DNA from: Chloroflexota bacterium | GTDB taxonomy: Bacteria > Chloroflexota > Anaerolineae > Anaerolineales > Anaerolineaceae | Length of the DNA: 64,000 nt | Direction: 5' to 3' | Assembly: GCA_004347695.1 (NCBI GenBank) | Contig: SLTK01000009.1 | Location: 92,491-156,490, forward strand | In this document: positions 63,702-64,000 of the stretch, piece after piece | Numbering within the stretch: the stretch's first letter is position 1 | Layout: each line of letters starts with the position of its first letter | Notes under the pieces: model-generated | Seen by the model: only the letters and a program-made list of their open reading frames with translations | Databases searched by the model: none | What the model was told of the DNA's origin: nothing | Translations under genes and position numbers: made by a program

Positions 63702-63965
63702 TTACATGCTGATGTAAACAAAGAACGCATACACGATCGATAACATCAAGCTGAATGCGGAAATAACGATCCCGACGGTTGCCAGCTTCCGGCTCTCAGA
63801 TTTTCTACCAAATATTCCGGCAACAATCCCTGCGATAGAACTTGCAGCGCCAAAGATCGGGATCAATCCCGCGCATATACTGGCAGTGCCGATGAGAACT
63901 GAAAATAAGGCTAGTATTTTGTTGATACGTTCCTGGGGATCGAGGTCAAGGTAGTTGGGATCCAT
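63702..63965 (-). CDS. Small membrane protein, DUF4190-like
   Basis: An 87-residue protein with two or three TM helices (LALFSVLIGTASICAGLIP, SSIAGIVAGIFG and VGIVISAFSLMLSIVYAFF) around a basic loop RKSESRK. The pattern is like DUF4190-type small membrane proteins, but the match is loose. ATG 63965 lies 35 bases from the window edge, so its upstream region is not visible. It converges with the second MalG-like gene. The role is unknown. Confidence 0.6.
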   Translation of the reverse strand: MDPNYLDLDPQERINKILALFSVLIGTASICAGLIPIFGAASSIAGIVAGIFGRKSESRKLATVGIVISAFSLMLSIVYAFFVYISM

Positions 63966-64000
63966 CGCGCTGCTTTCTGCACTTATAAAATATCAAAGGA

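Noticed and set aside
1..64000. tRNA, rRNA, prophage or known defence system
   Set aside because: No cloverleaf T-arm pattern, rRNA segment, integrase, restriction, toxin-antitoxin or abortive-infection motif was found on reading both strands; a tRNAscan or DefenseFinder run would be decisive.

Overview
The window looks like chromosomal DNA of a Chloroflexota bacterium, most likely an Anaerolineae-type lineage. The grounds are several proteins with Chlor_Arch_YYY (DUF2298) membrane domains, an archaeal-style mevalonate kinase plus isopentenyl phosphate kinase pair, a DUF5679-topped topoisomerase I, a UbiA-type polyprenyl-phosphate phosphoribosyltransferase, lipoproteins with Thr/Pro/Glu/Ala-rich linkers, and dispersed CTTCGACA(A/G)GCTCAG repeats. 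G+C is moderate, in the fifties by eye. This placement is inference; no rRNA or tRNA gene was found to confirm it.

Layout. 1-3 kb: a tandem repeat, then a minus-strand DUF1015 gene with a small partner, and degV. 3.2-10.5 kb: a plus-strand housekeeping run ffh-rpsP-khpA-rimM-dprA-manC-topA. 10.6-16.1 kb: a membrane protein of unknown role, a shared terminator, then (minus) UbiA-mevalonate kinase-isopentenyl phosphate kinase-dgt-greA. 16.2-20.8 kb: tlyA, a small MITE-like element, an HD-GYP gene with a small CxxCxGxG zinc protein, and a CpaE/TadZ-like ATPase. 21-35.7 kb: lepA, a flippase-like membrane protein, a GT4 glycosyltransferase, three very large or large GT-C-type membrane proteins with an embedded DUF952 gene, and cmk. 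35.9-48.5 kb: a 1109-residue histidine kinase, a VanZ-like protein, rpoC without rpoB, and a gyrase/topo IV A subunit with a histone-H1-like tail. 48.5-54 kb: a 124-bp tandem repeat and a set of mixed-function genes (GH25-like, HD hydrolase, SanA-like, PhnD-like lipoprotein, DUF4230, lipoate/octanoyl transferase). 54-63.7 kb: a carbohydrate locus with a ROK regulator, a maltose-type binding protein, two permease pairs, an alpha-amylase lipoprotein, and a gene that fuses a GT39-like glycosyltransferase to a MalF-like permease.

How they fit together. The isoprenoid genes, the polyprenyl-phosphate phosphoribosyltransferase, manC, the flippase-like protein, GT4 and the GT-C cluster could form a supply line for lipid-linked sugars used in envelope glycosylation (inference). 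The ROK locus would take up and break down alpha-glucans, but it has one binding protein for two permease pairs and no ATPase.

The observations most worth follow-up are the GT39-MalF fusion, the GyrA-type protein that lacks a recognisable GyrA box yet carries a roughly 155-residue Lys/Ala/Pro-rich tail, the DUF2298 cluster, the coiled-coil-rich insertion in a free-standing RpoC, and a 113-bp MITE-like element. No CRISPR array, prophage, full insertion sequence or recognisable defence system was seen.
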